64,000 nt of DNA from Leucobacter celer subsp. astrifaciens (GTDB lineage Bacteria; Actinomycetota; Actinomycetes; Actinomycetales; Microbacteriaceae). A model generated the notes under the pieces. The model had not been told where the DNA came from and searched no databases. It saw only the letters and a program-made list of their open reading frames with translations. The stretch covers positions 62,001 to 126,000 of the forward strand of contig NZ_JHEI01000141.1 of assembly GCF_001273835.1 (NCBI RefSeq). Reading direction: 5' to 3'. Positions 27,511 to 36,035 of the stretch are shown one piece after another; position 1 is the stretch's first letter; every line of letters begins with the position of its first letter. Position numbers and translations under genes: made by a program.

Positions 27511-27546
27511 GAAGGCCGGGTCGGGATCTCTCCCGACCCGGCCTTC
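27511..27546 (+). terminator. proS terminator
   Basis: GAAGGCCGGGTCGGGA and TCCCGACCCGGCCTTC form a perfect 16-bp stem with a TCTC loop, 34 bp after the proS stop. Confidence 0.85.
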
Positions 27547-27635
27547 TGCGTGCGCGACGATGGCGATGGATGTGCGGGGCGGGTTGGGCGTGCCGGAATG
27601 CTCGCGTTCCCCTCACAGCAAGGGGTGTGCGGGAG

Positions 27636-27652
27636 TTATCCACAGTTTGTGG
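27636..27652. promoter_or_regulatory. TTATCCACA (DnaA-box-like) motif overlapping a small palindrome upstream of the T7SS locus
   Basis: TTATCCACA at 27636-27644 is an exact DnaA-box consensus. It overlaps the palindrome CCACAGTTTGTGG (27640-27652). It is single and 115 bp before the WXG100 start, so a promoter-proximal regulatory role is more likely than replication. The rest of the gap 27547-27766 shows no clear element beyond an A/T-rich TGTTAGTTT around 27681. Confidence 0.4.
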
Positions 27653-27766
27653 TTGCCGCTTCCCAGTTCGTGCGTCAGCCTGTTAGTTTGATTGGACCGC
27701 AGGGAGTCGGTACATCGAATACATGTGAGAGTGGGGGCTTTCGCGCCGAATACAGAAGGAGCCCTC

Positions 27767-28060
27767 ATGGCGAACATCACTGTTTCCTATGCCGAGATCG
27801 AGCAGTCCGCCACCCAGCTCGGAGCCGGCCGCGACGAGATCACCCAGAAGCTGCAGGTGCTGCAGACGCAGATCGGCAACCTGGTCGCCTCCGGTTTCGT
27901 GACCGACCAGGCGTCGGGCAAGTTCAATACGGCCTACACCGAGTACACGACGAGCGCGAACACGGTGATCGACAAGCTCACGGAGATCCAGAGCTTCCTG
28001 ACGCAGACCGCGACGGCCATGCGTGAGCTGGACGCGCAGATCGCCTCGAAGATCAACTGA
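27767..28060 (+). CDS. WXG100-family type VII secretion protein (Esx-like)
   Basis: A 97-aa all-helical protein of ESAT-6/WXG100 size. It probably forms a helix-turn-helix hairpin exported by the T7SS and recognised by the EssC-like ATPase encoded in the same locus. The turn reads NLVASGFVTDQASGKF: the WXG tryptophan is replaced by the Ser-Gly-Phe of an actinobacterial subgroup. GAAGGAG lies before the ATG. It is first in a gene cluster running to 35943, all on one strand. Confidence 0.88.
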   Translation: MANITVSYAEIEQSATQLGAGRDEITQKLQVLQTQIGNLVASGFVTDQASGKFNTAYTEYTTSANTVIDKLTEIQSFLTQTATAMRELDAQIASKIN

Positions 28061-28248
28061 CGATGGATGGGCGACCCTCGCACGCCGGTGCTCGAGCGGG
28101 GTCGCGGCTCGGCCGATTCGCAGTCGTGCCGGGTGTGCGCGGTCGACGCCTCGACACGACGAGGAGTGCGGTGCCCAGAAGCAGTGCTCAGCTGCTGTGC
28201 GCCTCCGGTCGTCGACGGCCTCTGCCGTACCCGCAGAAGGGAACCGAT

Positions 28249-28557
28249 GTGTCCGAGCAGTTGAACATCAGAGACGACGTGCTCGAATCCGCCGGTACTT
28301 TTCTGGCGCTGGCGGCCGGGGTGATGGTGGAGGGCAACCGGACGATTCCCCGTGCGGATCTCGAGAGCATGACCGGGATCGGTGGTGAGGTGCGCAGATT
28401 CCTGACGGGGCTGCAGACGGGGCGGTTGGCGCTCGCCGACGCGGCGAAGACTGCGGCCGGCGAGGTTGCCGGCGTGATGCGCGACAGTTCCGCACTGGAT
28501 GCGCGCATGGCGAACGCTCTGTATGCGGGCTTCGCGGTGGAGGGGAGCAGACGATGA
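28249..28557 (+). CDS. Small helical T7SS partner protein (Lap/WXG-like)
   Basis: A 102-aa predicted helical protein with no signal peptide. It begins at a GTG preceded by AGAAGGGA and overlaps the next gene by 4 bp (ATGA). In LXG-type T7SS loci a small helical protein encoded directly before the effector (LXG-associated protein) binds the effector's N-terminal targeting helices; size, fold prediction and position fit that role. No sequence family was recognised with certainty. The 188 bp upstream (28061-28248) contains no convincing gene. Confidence 0.65.
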   Translation: MSEQLNIRDDVLESAGTFLALAAGVMVEGNRTIPRADLESMTGIGGEVRRFLTGLQTGRLALADAAKTAAGEVAGVMRDSSALDARMANALYAGFAVEGSRR

Positions 28558-30614
28558 CGATCTACGTGCCCGGCGATGGCGCCGCGCTGCTCGAGGGTAC
28601 TCCGGTGCTCGGAACGGTGAGTGAGATCGACGCGGTCGGCGCGTTCGTGCAGGATGTCGTGACCGACGCCCTGCGGTACGCGGTCGAGGTGCAGAACGCG
28701 CAGACCGCCCTCGGGGCCGCGAAGAGCGCGGGAGTGGCGAGGATCAGCACGCGGCTGGGCGATCGTCTGCTGCCGGGCGCCGATGCGGTGTACCGCTCTG
28801 CGCGTGACGCGAAGGGAGCGTTCGACTCGTATGCCTCGGAAGTGGATCGAATCCACACCGAGGCGGGCGCCGTGGTGCGGGACATGACCGACGCTCTGCG
28901 CACGATCCGCACCCAGGCCACTCAGATCGAGGACATCGCTTCGCTGATCGGGGTAGCCGCCCCCTACGCCTGGCACGCGGGGGCTCCGGGGACGCTGCCG
29001 GAGCCACAGCTGGGGGACCAGGCTCGAGACCTCGGTGCGGATGAGCGGGAACTCGCGGTGCACCACCTGCGAGGCATGTACGAGTGGCAGTGGGCGCTCG
29101 CGGCCTCGCTCTGGCAGCACGCGATCGAGGATGTCGCCAGCGCGAAGACGAAATGGGCGAATCTGATCGAGGATCGCCGGAGCGCGGAGGAGCGCCTGTC
29201 CAAGGCGCTGGGCGACACCACGATCGGGCAGCTCATCAGCGTCAGCGGGGCCGACCCCGCCTCGCGCAGGTTCACGATCGCGAGTTCGATCTCGGGGGAG
29301 CTGTGGGGCGCGAGCGAGGACGCGCCGGAGATCGCGAAGTCGCACCCGCTGCTGCTGCAGCTGCTCGGTTCCGAAGCGGGTGAGCATATCTGGGAAGCTC
29401 CGCTGCCTCCCGAAGCGGTGGCGCAGCGCTGGGAAAGGCTCTCCCGCGAGGATCAGCAGCGCCTCATCGATGAGGTTCCGTGGGTCGTCGGCAACCTCCC
29501 CGGCCTGCCGTTCGAGGTGCGTGATGCGGCAAACCGGAAGACGGTGGAGTTCTATCAGCGGTATCCGCAGGCGCTATCGCCCGAGCAGCTGCAGCTGATG
29601 GCCGACATCAGGGACGTACTCGAGCTCGAGGAGCGTCAGAAAGTCGCGGATCCACCCATCCAGATCGTCGCGCTGGACATGACCGGCGAGGTGCCCAGGA
29701 CCGCGGTCGGCTACGGCGATCTGGACACGGCGACGCACACGACGTGGCAGGTGCCGGGCATGAACAGCGACGCGCACCTCGCGCTGGAGGGCTGGGACGA
29801 GGCGAGCCGGAATCTCTACGGGGCGCAGAACGACGTGTCGGGGTTCTCGGGCTCGACCGCGGTGCTGGCGTGGCTGGGATACGACACGCCTGACCACCCC
29901 GTGTCGGGCGACTTCGGCGTGCTGAACTCGACGTCCGCTGGCACCGGGTCGGTCAGATTCGCCGCGGAGCTCGACGGGGCGCACGCGGCGCGAGGCGCGG
30001 GCAGGAACGGGGTGCCGTCGGTGAACGTGCTAGCGCACTCGTACGGCACGACGGTGGCGACGATCGCGCTGACGGAGGTGAAGCACGCGGTCGACTCGCT
30101 CACCATGCTGGGGTCCGCGGGGCTCGACACCGAGAAGGTTCCCGACTACGGCGTGCTGCACGTCAAGGAACTCGCTCCCGGGCAGAAGGCGATCTACACG
30201 ACGCATGCCTCGGCGGATCAGCTGGCGCCGTTCGGCGCGGGCGCGGCGGGACGCGGGCAGCCGAACCCGGATGCGGTCGCACCCTTCGGGGCGCACAGAT
30301 TCAGCCCGGTGTACGAGGGAGGCCTGTCGTTCTCCTCGGAGGGAGACCCGGTGCAGAACCTGAAGCGCACGGACGGCCACTCCACGATCGGCTCGGGAGA
30401 GAAGCCCGGAATGATCGGGATGTCGGCCTCCGAGGGGCACGGGTACCTCGACCCCAGAACGCAGTCGCTGGACAGCGTCGCGCAGATCACCACCGGTCGG
30501 ATCGACCAGGATCTGGAGCGTTCGTTCGTTCGGACCGAGGCGGAGTGCAGCGACCTCGTCACGGGCCGCGGCGGAACCGTGGCGCCGATCCGGACGAGAA
30601 GTGAGGACAGATGA
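28554..30614 (+). CDS. Predicted T7SS effector: LXG-like helical N-terminus plus DUF1023-type alpha/beta hydrolase
   Basis: A 686-aa protein. Residues 1 to about 215 are helical and polar like an LXG/WXG targeting region. A segment EDQQRLIDEVPWVVGNLPGLP with EVRDAANR follows, the typical lead-in to Abhydrolase_8 (DUF1023) domains. The hydrolase has the nucleophile elbow VLAHSYGTT (Ser496), a likely acid Asp555 in HASADQLAP and a likely base His629 in EGHGYLD. It has no classical signal peptide, consistent with T7SS export. The start overlaps the small partner gene, and the stop overlaps the lipoprotein gene (ATGA). A lipid or ester substrate in competing cells or the envelope is plausible but inferred; a housekeeping exported lipase cannot be excluded. 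Confidence 0.78.
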   Translation: MTIYVPGDGAALLEGTPVLGTVSEIDAVGAFVQDVVTDALRYAVEVQNAQTALGAAKSAGVARISTRLGDRLLPGADAVYRSARDAKGAFDSYASEVDRIHTEAGAVVRDMTDALRTIRTQATQIEDIASLIGVAAPYAWHAGAPGTLPEPQLGDQARDLGADERELAVHHLRGMYEWQWALAASLWQHAIEDVASAKTKWANLIEDRRSAEERLSKALGDTTIGQLISVSGADPASRRFTIASSISGELWGASEDAPEIAKSHPLLLQLLGSEAGEHIWEAPLPPEAVAQRWERLSREDQQRLIDEVPWVVGNLPGLPFEVRDAANRKTVEFYQRYPQALSPEQLQLMADIRDVLELEERQKVADPPIQIVALDMTGEVPRTAVGYGDLDTATHTTWQVPGMNSDAHLALEGWDEASRNLYGAQNDVSGFSGSTAVLAWLGYDTPDHPVSGDFGVLNSTSAGTGSVRFAAELDGAHAARGAGRNGVPSVNVLAHSYGTTVATIALTEVKHAVDSLTMLGSAGLDTEKVPDYGVLHVKELAPGQKAIYTTHASADQLAPFGAGAAGRGQPNPDAVAPFGAHRFSPVYEGGLSFSSEGDPVQNLKRTDGHSTIGSGEKPGMIGMSASEGHGYLDPRTQSLDSVAQITTGRIDQDLERSFVRTEAECSDLVTGRGGTVAPIRTRSEDR

Positions 30615-31240
30615 TGAACGAATGGAAGCTGAAACGCCTGGTCGCGGTGCTCGTCGCGCTCGCCGCGGTCGTGGCCGTGTCGGGTTGTCTACGGGAGGTG
30701 CCGATCGTGTCGGGAGAGACCGGGAACAAAACCACGAACGCGACCTTGGACGAGCAGCGGAAATGGGTGGGTGAACAATTCGACGCTGGGGTCGACGCGA
30801 GCGGTGTTTCCGAGGGCTGGTACTGGGGGAGTGCAACGAAGGTGTCTTGGTCGGAGAGCGCAGAAGACCGCGACATGGTCTTGGGATCGTGGTTTCCGCG
30901 TAGGTGCGGCCTGGGAGGTCGGCTCGATGAGTCCATTAGATTCAAGGATGGAATTGAGGATCCCCTGGCGGCGGCGGAGAAGGTGCGTGCGTTCTGGGAG
31001 GCCGAGGGATGGACGGTGACGGATATCCGGTCGTATGCGCCGGAGGGTGATCCGTATTTCCGTGCCGATCGTGAAGACGGGGCAGAGCTGGCGTTCCAAG
31101 CGTCCGAAGAGGGGATGTCCTTAGAGGTCGCGTCCGCGTGCTCGGTGAACAACACCGTCACGAACTGGCGGAGCTACGTCGACGATGAACCGAGTGAGTT
31201 CGAGCGGGAACTCGAGCGCCGCGGTTCGAGCGACGGGTAA
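30611..31240 (+). CDS. Putative lipoprotein, candidate immunity protein for the adjacent hydrolase
   Basis: A 209-aa protein with a signal peptide and lipobox AVSGC, so it should be anchored outside the membrane. The mature part (about 180 residues, Trp- and Glu-rich, with YWGSATKVSW and KVRAFWEAEGW) has no recognised domain. The gene overlaps the hydrolase stop by 4 bp and is visibly less G/C-biased than its neighbours around 30720-31100, a sign of accessory origin. A membrane-anchored lipoprotein encoded directly after a secreted lipase-like effector parallels immunity lipoproteins of T7SS lipase toxins such as staphylococcal TslA. This is inference from position and topology. Confidence 0.7.
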   Translation: MMNEWKLKRLVAVLVALAAVVAVSGCLREVPIVSGETGNKTTNATLDEQRKWVGEQFDAGVDASGVSEGWYWGSATKVSWSESAEDRDMVLGSWFPRRCGLGGRLDESIRFKDGIEDPLAAAEKVRAFWEAEGWTVTDIRSYAPEGDPYFRADREDGAELAFQASEEGMSLEVASACSVNNTVTNWRSYVDDEPSEFERELERRGSSDG

Positions 31241-31273
31241 GCGCTCCTCGGCCCCGGGGAAGGAATCGAGAAC

Positions 31274-31303
31274 ATGTCCAGCGCTCACGAGCAGACGACA
31301 TGA
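31274..31303 (+). CDS. Nine-codon leader ORF coupled to the EssC-like gene
   Basis: ATG at 31274 is preceded by GGGGAAGGAA at a good distance and encodes MSSAHEQTT before a TGA that overlaps the ATG of the large ATPase gene (ATGA). The ATPase ATG itself has no good ribosome site, so translation of this mini-ORF may deliver ribosomes by termination-reinitiation. Confidence 0.5.
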   Translation: MSSAHEQTT

Positions 31304-34300
31304 AGCTCCGGGTGACCCTCGAACTGCCGCAGGGGGCCCGGCACGACATCACGCTGTCGTGCGACGTGACCGCCACGGTGGCCGATACGGCGCGCTCATT
31401 GATCCGGGCCGGTGCCGGTCGTGATCCTCAGCTCGCCGAGATCGCGCTGAACCGTCTCGCACCCGTCACCCTCCGGGGCCGCCCCAGGATCGAGGCGGCT
31501 CCGGTGCTGCTGGACCCGGGCGCACCCATCGGCTGCTCGGGGCTGCAGTCGGGTTGGATCATCGACCCCGTGCTCGAATTCGGGCCGCACGGCGACGCCG
31601 AGCGCCTGATCGAGGCCGCGGGCTACGTCGAGGTGCTGTCGGGCCGGCACGCGGGTGCCCTCTTCAGCCTGACTGCGGGCGAGAATCTCATCGGGCGCGA
31701 CCGGGGCTGCCGGGTCCACCTGAACGACAGCAGCGTGTCGCGGCGCCACGCGACCATCGACATCGGCGCAGAGTTCGTCATCCGGGACCTCTGCTCCGCG
31801 AACGGCGTTCTCGTCGACGGCGCGGTCGTGACCGAGCAGCGGGTCGGCGGCGTCTGCACGGCGACCCTCGGCGAGGTGTCGCTCCGCATCACGCCGGGCC
31901 CGCCTCCCGCGACGCTCCCCGAACTCTCCCACAGCGTCATGCACACGCGGGCCCCGCGAGTCGCCCCGCGTTTCCCCTCAGCCGAGCGGGAACTGCCGGC
32001 GCCTCCGGCTCCTCCCGCACCCAGCCGGATCCCCCTGCTCGCGATGCTCGCGCCCATGCTGATGGGCGGCGCCATGTACGCCGTGACGCAATCGCCCATG
32101 AGCCTGATGATGGTCGCCTTCTCCCCGCTCATGATGATCGGGTCGTGGCTCGACGCCAGAACCGGAGGGGCGCGCAAGCTGAAGCGCGAGCTCAGACGGT
32201 TCGAGGAGCGCATGCGCGTCGAGCGTGCGGAACTCCTGGAACTCCGTGAACGAGAGATCGAGGTGCGCGCCGCCGAAACGCCCACGCTCCCCGAGATCAC
32301 TGCGGCGATCACTGGACGCGGGAGTCTGCTGTGGGCGCGCAGACCCGAGCACCGCTCGTTCCTCGAGGTGAGATTCGGCGACGGCACGCTCCCCAGCCGA
32401 ACCGAAGTGAGCCTTCCCCCGCGCGGTGAGACCGAGCGCGAGCAGTGGGAGGTGCTGCGCGGGATCGAGCGGGAGTTCCGCGAGGTCGCGCCGGTCCCCG
32501 TGCTCGAACGACTCGACCGCTGCGGTTCGATCGGGGTCGCGGGAGACTCCCTCTGGGCTGACGGACTCGCCCGCTCGCTGGTGCTGCAGCTCGTCGGTCT
32601 CCACTCGCCGGCAGAGCTCGCACTCGCATGCTTCGCCGGGCCGGGCCACGTGGAGGAGTGGAGCTGGCTGAAATGGCTGCCCCACGTCGACGCGGTGACC
32701 AGCCCGCTCCCGGTCGGGCAGCTCGTCGACGATACCGCGAGCTCGACGCGCCTGCTCATCGCGCTGGAGGGGGTGGTGGACGCGAGGCAGGCGTGCTCCG
32801 GCGTTCGGAGAACCGTACGCTCCCACCTCGACATGGACACGCGAAACGACGACGAGCAGGGCGAAGCCGTGGGCCGACTTCCGGTCACTCCTGCTGTGCT
32901 GGTGCTGGTGCTGGACGACGGACTGGTCGATCGATCCAGGCTCATCGCGATCGCCGAGGCCGGCCCCGACGTGGGGATCCACCTCATCTGGGTCGCCCGC
33001 GACGGCGGCCGCCTGCCCGCGGCCTGCCGCACCTTCGTCGAACTCGGACGGGCGGAGGGGCTGGTCGGCTTCGTGCGCACGGGGACCACCGTTCCTCTGC
33101 AGCGCCTCGAGTTCGTCGAGGCTCCCCGCGCGCTCGAACTCGCCCGTCGGCTCGCCCCGGTCGAAGACACGGGCGCGAGAGTGCTCGACGAGAGCGACCT
33201 GCCCAGATCGGTGCACCTGCGCGACCTGCACGCCACGGATCTGCTCGGCGGCGCGCAGCCCATCGTGCAGGCGTGGGCGCACTCCGGAACGCTCACCTCG
33301 CAGTGGCGGCCGGGCGTCGAGAGAGAACAGATCGCGCTCGCCGCGGTCGTGGGGCAGGGGCCGGAGGGGCCGGCCGCCATCGATCTGCGCACCCACGGGC
33401 CGCACGCGCTCGTGGGAGGGACGACGGGCGCCGGCAAGTCCGAGTTCCTGCAGACCTGGATCATGAGCATGGCCGCGCGGGTGAGTCCGGATCGTCTGAC
33501 ATTCTTGCTGGTCGACTACAAAGGCGGGGCTGCCTTCGCGGAGTGCGTCGATCTGCCGCACACGGTCGGCCTCGTCACCGACCTGAGCCCCCACCTGGTG
33601 CGTCGTGCCCTGACCTCCCTGCGCGCCGAACTGCACTATCGCGAGGAACTGCTCGCCGCGCACGGTGCGAAGGACCTCATCACCATGGAGCGGCGCTCCG
33701 ATCCGGCAGCGCCTCCCGTGCTCGTGATCGTGATCGACGAGTTCGCAGCGCTCGCGGGCGAGGTCCCCGAGTTCGTCGACGGCGTGATCGACGTGGCCCA
33801 GCGCGGCCGTTCGCTCGGGCTTCATCTCATCATGGCGACGCAGCGCCCGGCGGGTGTCATCAAGGACAATCTCCGCGCCAACACGAATCTGCGGGTGGCC
33901 CTGCGGATGGCGGACGAGGCCGACAGCAGCGACGTCATCGGCGTCGCAGACGCCGCCTTCTTCGATGCCGAGACCCCGGGACGCGGGGCGATCAAGGTCG
34001 GCCCCGGCAGGATCAGCCACTTCCAGACCGGGTATCTGGGCGGCCGGGCATCGGCTGTCGGTCTTGAATCCCGGGTCGAGGTGCGCTCGCTGGGTTTCAC
34101 CGAGGGAGCGCCGTGGGACATCCCTCCGGAGTCTCGGCCGCCGCGCGGCGAACGAGCGAGGCCGCAGCGGGACATCGAACGACTGCGAGACGCGATCATC
34201 GAGGCCGCGCGAACCGTGGGGCTTGCGACCCCGAGGCGGCCCTGGCTCGATGCGCTGCCCGAGATCCTCGATCTGCAGGCGTTGACGGACGCCGCCGAAC

Positions 34301-35943
34301 TGTCGGAAGCGAGCAGCGCGGCGGCAGACCCCGACGGTTCAGCCATGATCGGATTGCGAGACGACCCCGCAGCGCAGACGCAGCGCCCGGTGCGCATCGA
34401 CCTCGAAGAGGCCGGGAGCATCTCGTTCGTCGGCGTCGGCGGCACGGGCAAGACGAGCGCGCTGATCGCGCTCGCGGCATCGCTCAGCGCGCGGGCGCAG
34501 CAGCAGCCGGTCCACCTGTACGTCATCGACGCGGCGGGCGGTGCGCTCGACGTGCTCACCCCGCTGCCGACCGTCGGAGCGGTCGCGCCGCTTTCGGACA
34601 TCGAACTCGTGGAGCGGGTCCTGCGGCGGATGCTCGAACTGATCACGGAGCGCGGCCCTCGTTATGCCGCCACGCGGGCGGGAGGGCTCGCGGCCTATCG
34701 CCGGACGCCGGGCGGCGAGCAGGAACCGCGCGTGGTGCTCATGATCGACGGATTCGGCGCATTCCGGCAGGCGACGGAGACGCTCGGCGGTCCGGGATCC
34801 CCGTTCCAGATGCTGAGCGAGATCATGATGACGGGCCGGTCCGTCGGCGTGCATGTCATCCTGACCGCGGATCGGCCGGCCGCGATCCCCGCGGTCATGG
34901 CCTCGCACCTGCAGCAGCAGTACGTGCTCCGGCTCGCGAGTCCGCACGACTACGGCCACCTGGGGGTCAGAGCCGATGCCCTCGAGGAGGCTCCGCCGGG
35001 GAGAGCGCTCCTGGCCGGTGAGCCCGACGAGATCCAGTTCGCCCTGCTCGGAGGGAGGCAGGAACTCGCCGGGCAGGCGCAGGAACTCGAACGTCTCGCC
35101 GTCGTACTGCGCGAGAAAGACGTGCAGCAGGCGGTCGCGGTGCGCAACGCCCCCGAGAAGCTGCCTCTGGGCGAGCTTCCGCGGGAATCCGGGGGACGAC
35201 CCGTGTACGGGATCGATACCCGCACGTTCTTCCCGATCACGATGCAGACGAGCGGGCTCGGGGTGGTGTCGGGACCGGCCGGATCGGGTCAGTCCACCGC
35301 GATACGCAGCTGTGTCGATGCCGTCAGACGCTGGGCCGCCGGACACGGCGAGAGCGTCGAGGCGGTGCTGCTCACGCTGACCGGCGAAGGGCTCAGGTCA
35401 TCCGATGGCTGGGATCGCATCGCCCACGGTGACGAAGAGGTGCGAGACCTCGCGCAGGATCTGGTCGTCGCGCTCGGGGGCAGACCGGTTGCTCCCGCGG
35501 GCGGGCTGCTGGGCGGCGTGATCGGCGGCAGACGCGGAGAGCCGGCAGCCGGCTCGATCGACGGAACCACGGAGAAGCCTGAACCGATGATCTTCCCGCG
35601 CGGAGGCGCACGCGGGGTCATCGTCGTGGAGCGCCCGGCGGACGCGGAGGGAACGAGCGCGCTGCCCGCGCTCGTCGCGCTGGCGAAGGCCGCCCGGAGG
35701 GCGGACGTCCTCGTGCTCTTCGAGTTCGAGCAGGGCACCGCCGGCGGGGTCTGGGATCTCTTCAACGCGCTCAGGCAGCCCCGATGGGGGCTTGCCCTGC
35801 AGCCGGACGACGGCGAGAGCCAAACGCCGTTCCGCGAATCATTCGGCCGGGTCAAGCGCGCAGACTTCCCGCCCGGGCGCGGCTTCGCCGTGGAGGGCGG
35901 GCGCGTGACGCCGGTGCATGTCGCGCTCCCCGAGCGGTTGTAG
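31300..35943 (+). CDS. EssC/EccC-like FtsK/SpoIIIE ATPase of a type VII secretion system, with FHA domain
   Basis: The 1547-aa motor protein resembles firmicute EssC in architecture. It has an N-terminal ubiquitin/FHA-like region (residues 1 to about 100), an FHA domain (about 110-195: LIGRDRGCRVHL, SSVSRRHAT, SANGVLVDG), two transmembrane helices (about 242-285), and three FtsK-like ATPase domains. D1 is complete, with Walker A GGTTGAGKSE near residue 705 and Walker B VIVIDEFAAL. D2 has Walker A GVGGTGKTSA near 1045 but Walker B ends in Asp-Gly. D3 has a degenerate P-loop GPAGSGQST near 1325, with Lys replaced by Gln. It should drive export of the WXG100 protein and effector. No EccB/D/E, MycP or EssA/EssB gene is present nearby. 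Confidence 0.9.
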   Translation: MKLRVTLELPQGARHDITLSCDVTATVADTARSLIRAGAGRDPQLAEIALNRLAPVTLRGRPRIEAAPVLLDPGAPIGCSGLQSGWIIDPVLEFGPHGDAERLIEAAGYVEVLSGRHAGALFSLTAGENLIGRDRGCRVHLNDSSVSRRHATIDIGAEFVIRDLCSANGVLVDGAVVTEQRVGGVCTATLGEVSLRITPGPPPATLPELSHSVMHTRAPRVAPRFPSAERELPAPPAPPAPSRIPLLAMLAPMLMGGAMYAVTQSPMSLMMVAFSPLMMIGSWLDARTGGARKLKRELRRFEERMRVERAELLELREREIEVRAAETPTLPEITAAITGRGSLLWARRPEHRSFLEVRFGDGTLPSRTEVSLPPRGETEREQWEVLRGIEREFREVAPVPVLERLDRCGSIGVAGDSLWADGLARSLVLQLVGLHSPAELALACFAGPGHVEEWSWLKWLPHVDAVTSPLPVGQLVDDTASSTRLLIALEGVVDARQACSGVRRTVRSHLDMDTRNDDEQGEAVGRLPVTPAVLVLVLDDGLVDRSRLIAIAEAGPDVGIHLIWVARDGGRLPAACRTFVELGRAEGLVGFVRTGTTVPLQRLEFVEAPRALELARRLAPVEDTGARVLDESDLPRSVHLRDLHATDLLGGAQPIVQAWAHSGTLTSQWRPGVEREQIALAAVVGQGPEGPAAIDLRTHGPHALVGGTTGAGKSEFLQTWIMSMAARVSPDRLTFLLVDYKGGAAFAECVDLPHTVGLVTDLSPHLVRRALTSLRAELHYREELLAAHGAKDLITMERRSDPAAPPVLVIVIDEFAALAGEVPEFVDGVIDVAQRGRSLGLHLIMATQRPAGVIKDNLRANTNLRVALRMADEADSSDVIGVADAAFFDAETPGRGAIKVGPGRISHFQTGYLGGRASAVGLESRVEVRSLGFTEGAPWDIPPESRPPRGERARPQRDIERLRDAIIEAARTVGLATPRRPWLDALPEILDLQALTDAAELSEASSAAADPDGSAMIGLRDDPAAQTQRPVRIDLEEAGSISFVGVGGTGKTSALIALAASLSARAQQQPVHLYVIDAAGGALDVLTPLPTVGAVAPLSDIELVERVLRRMLELITERGPRYAATRAGGLAAYRRTPGGEQEPRVVLMIDGFGAFRQATETLGGPGSPFQMLSEIMMTGRSVGVHVILTADRPAAIPAVMASHLQQQYVLRLASPHDYGHLGVRADALEEAPPGRALLAGEPDEIQFALLGGRQELAGQAQELERLAVVLREKDVQQAVAVRNAPEKLPLGELPRESGGRPVYGIDTRTFFPITMQTSGLGVVSGPAGSGQSTAIRSCVDAVRRWAAGHGESVEAVLLTLTGEGLRSSDGWDRIAHGDEEVRDLAQDLVVALGGRPVAPAGGLLGGVIGGRRGEPAAGSIDGTTEKPEPMIFPRGGARGVIVVERPADAEGTSALPALVALAKAARRADVLVLFEFEQGTAGGVWDLFNALRQPRWGLALQPDDGESQTPFRESFGRVKRADFPPGRGFAVEGGRVTPVHVALPERL

Positions 35944-36035
35944 GCGAGTGGGGTATTCTGGGAGATCTGCCGCGCGGCCGACGAGCCCGCGGCGACATTT
36001 GAATAGACATCTCAATACGTATTTAGGAGGCCATC

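Noticed and set aside
27636..27644. Replication origin suggested by a perfect DnaA box
   Set aside because: A single TTATCCACA with no cluster, no A/T-rich unwinding region, and no dnaA or dnaN nearby.
28067..28264. 65-codon open frame with several Cys residues between the WXG100 and partner genes
   Set aside because: No ribosome site, mixed composition without domain signal, and it overlaps the better-supported partner gene start.
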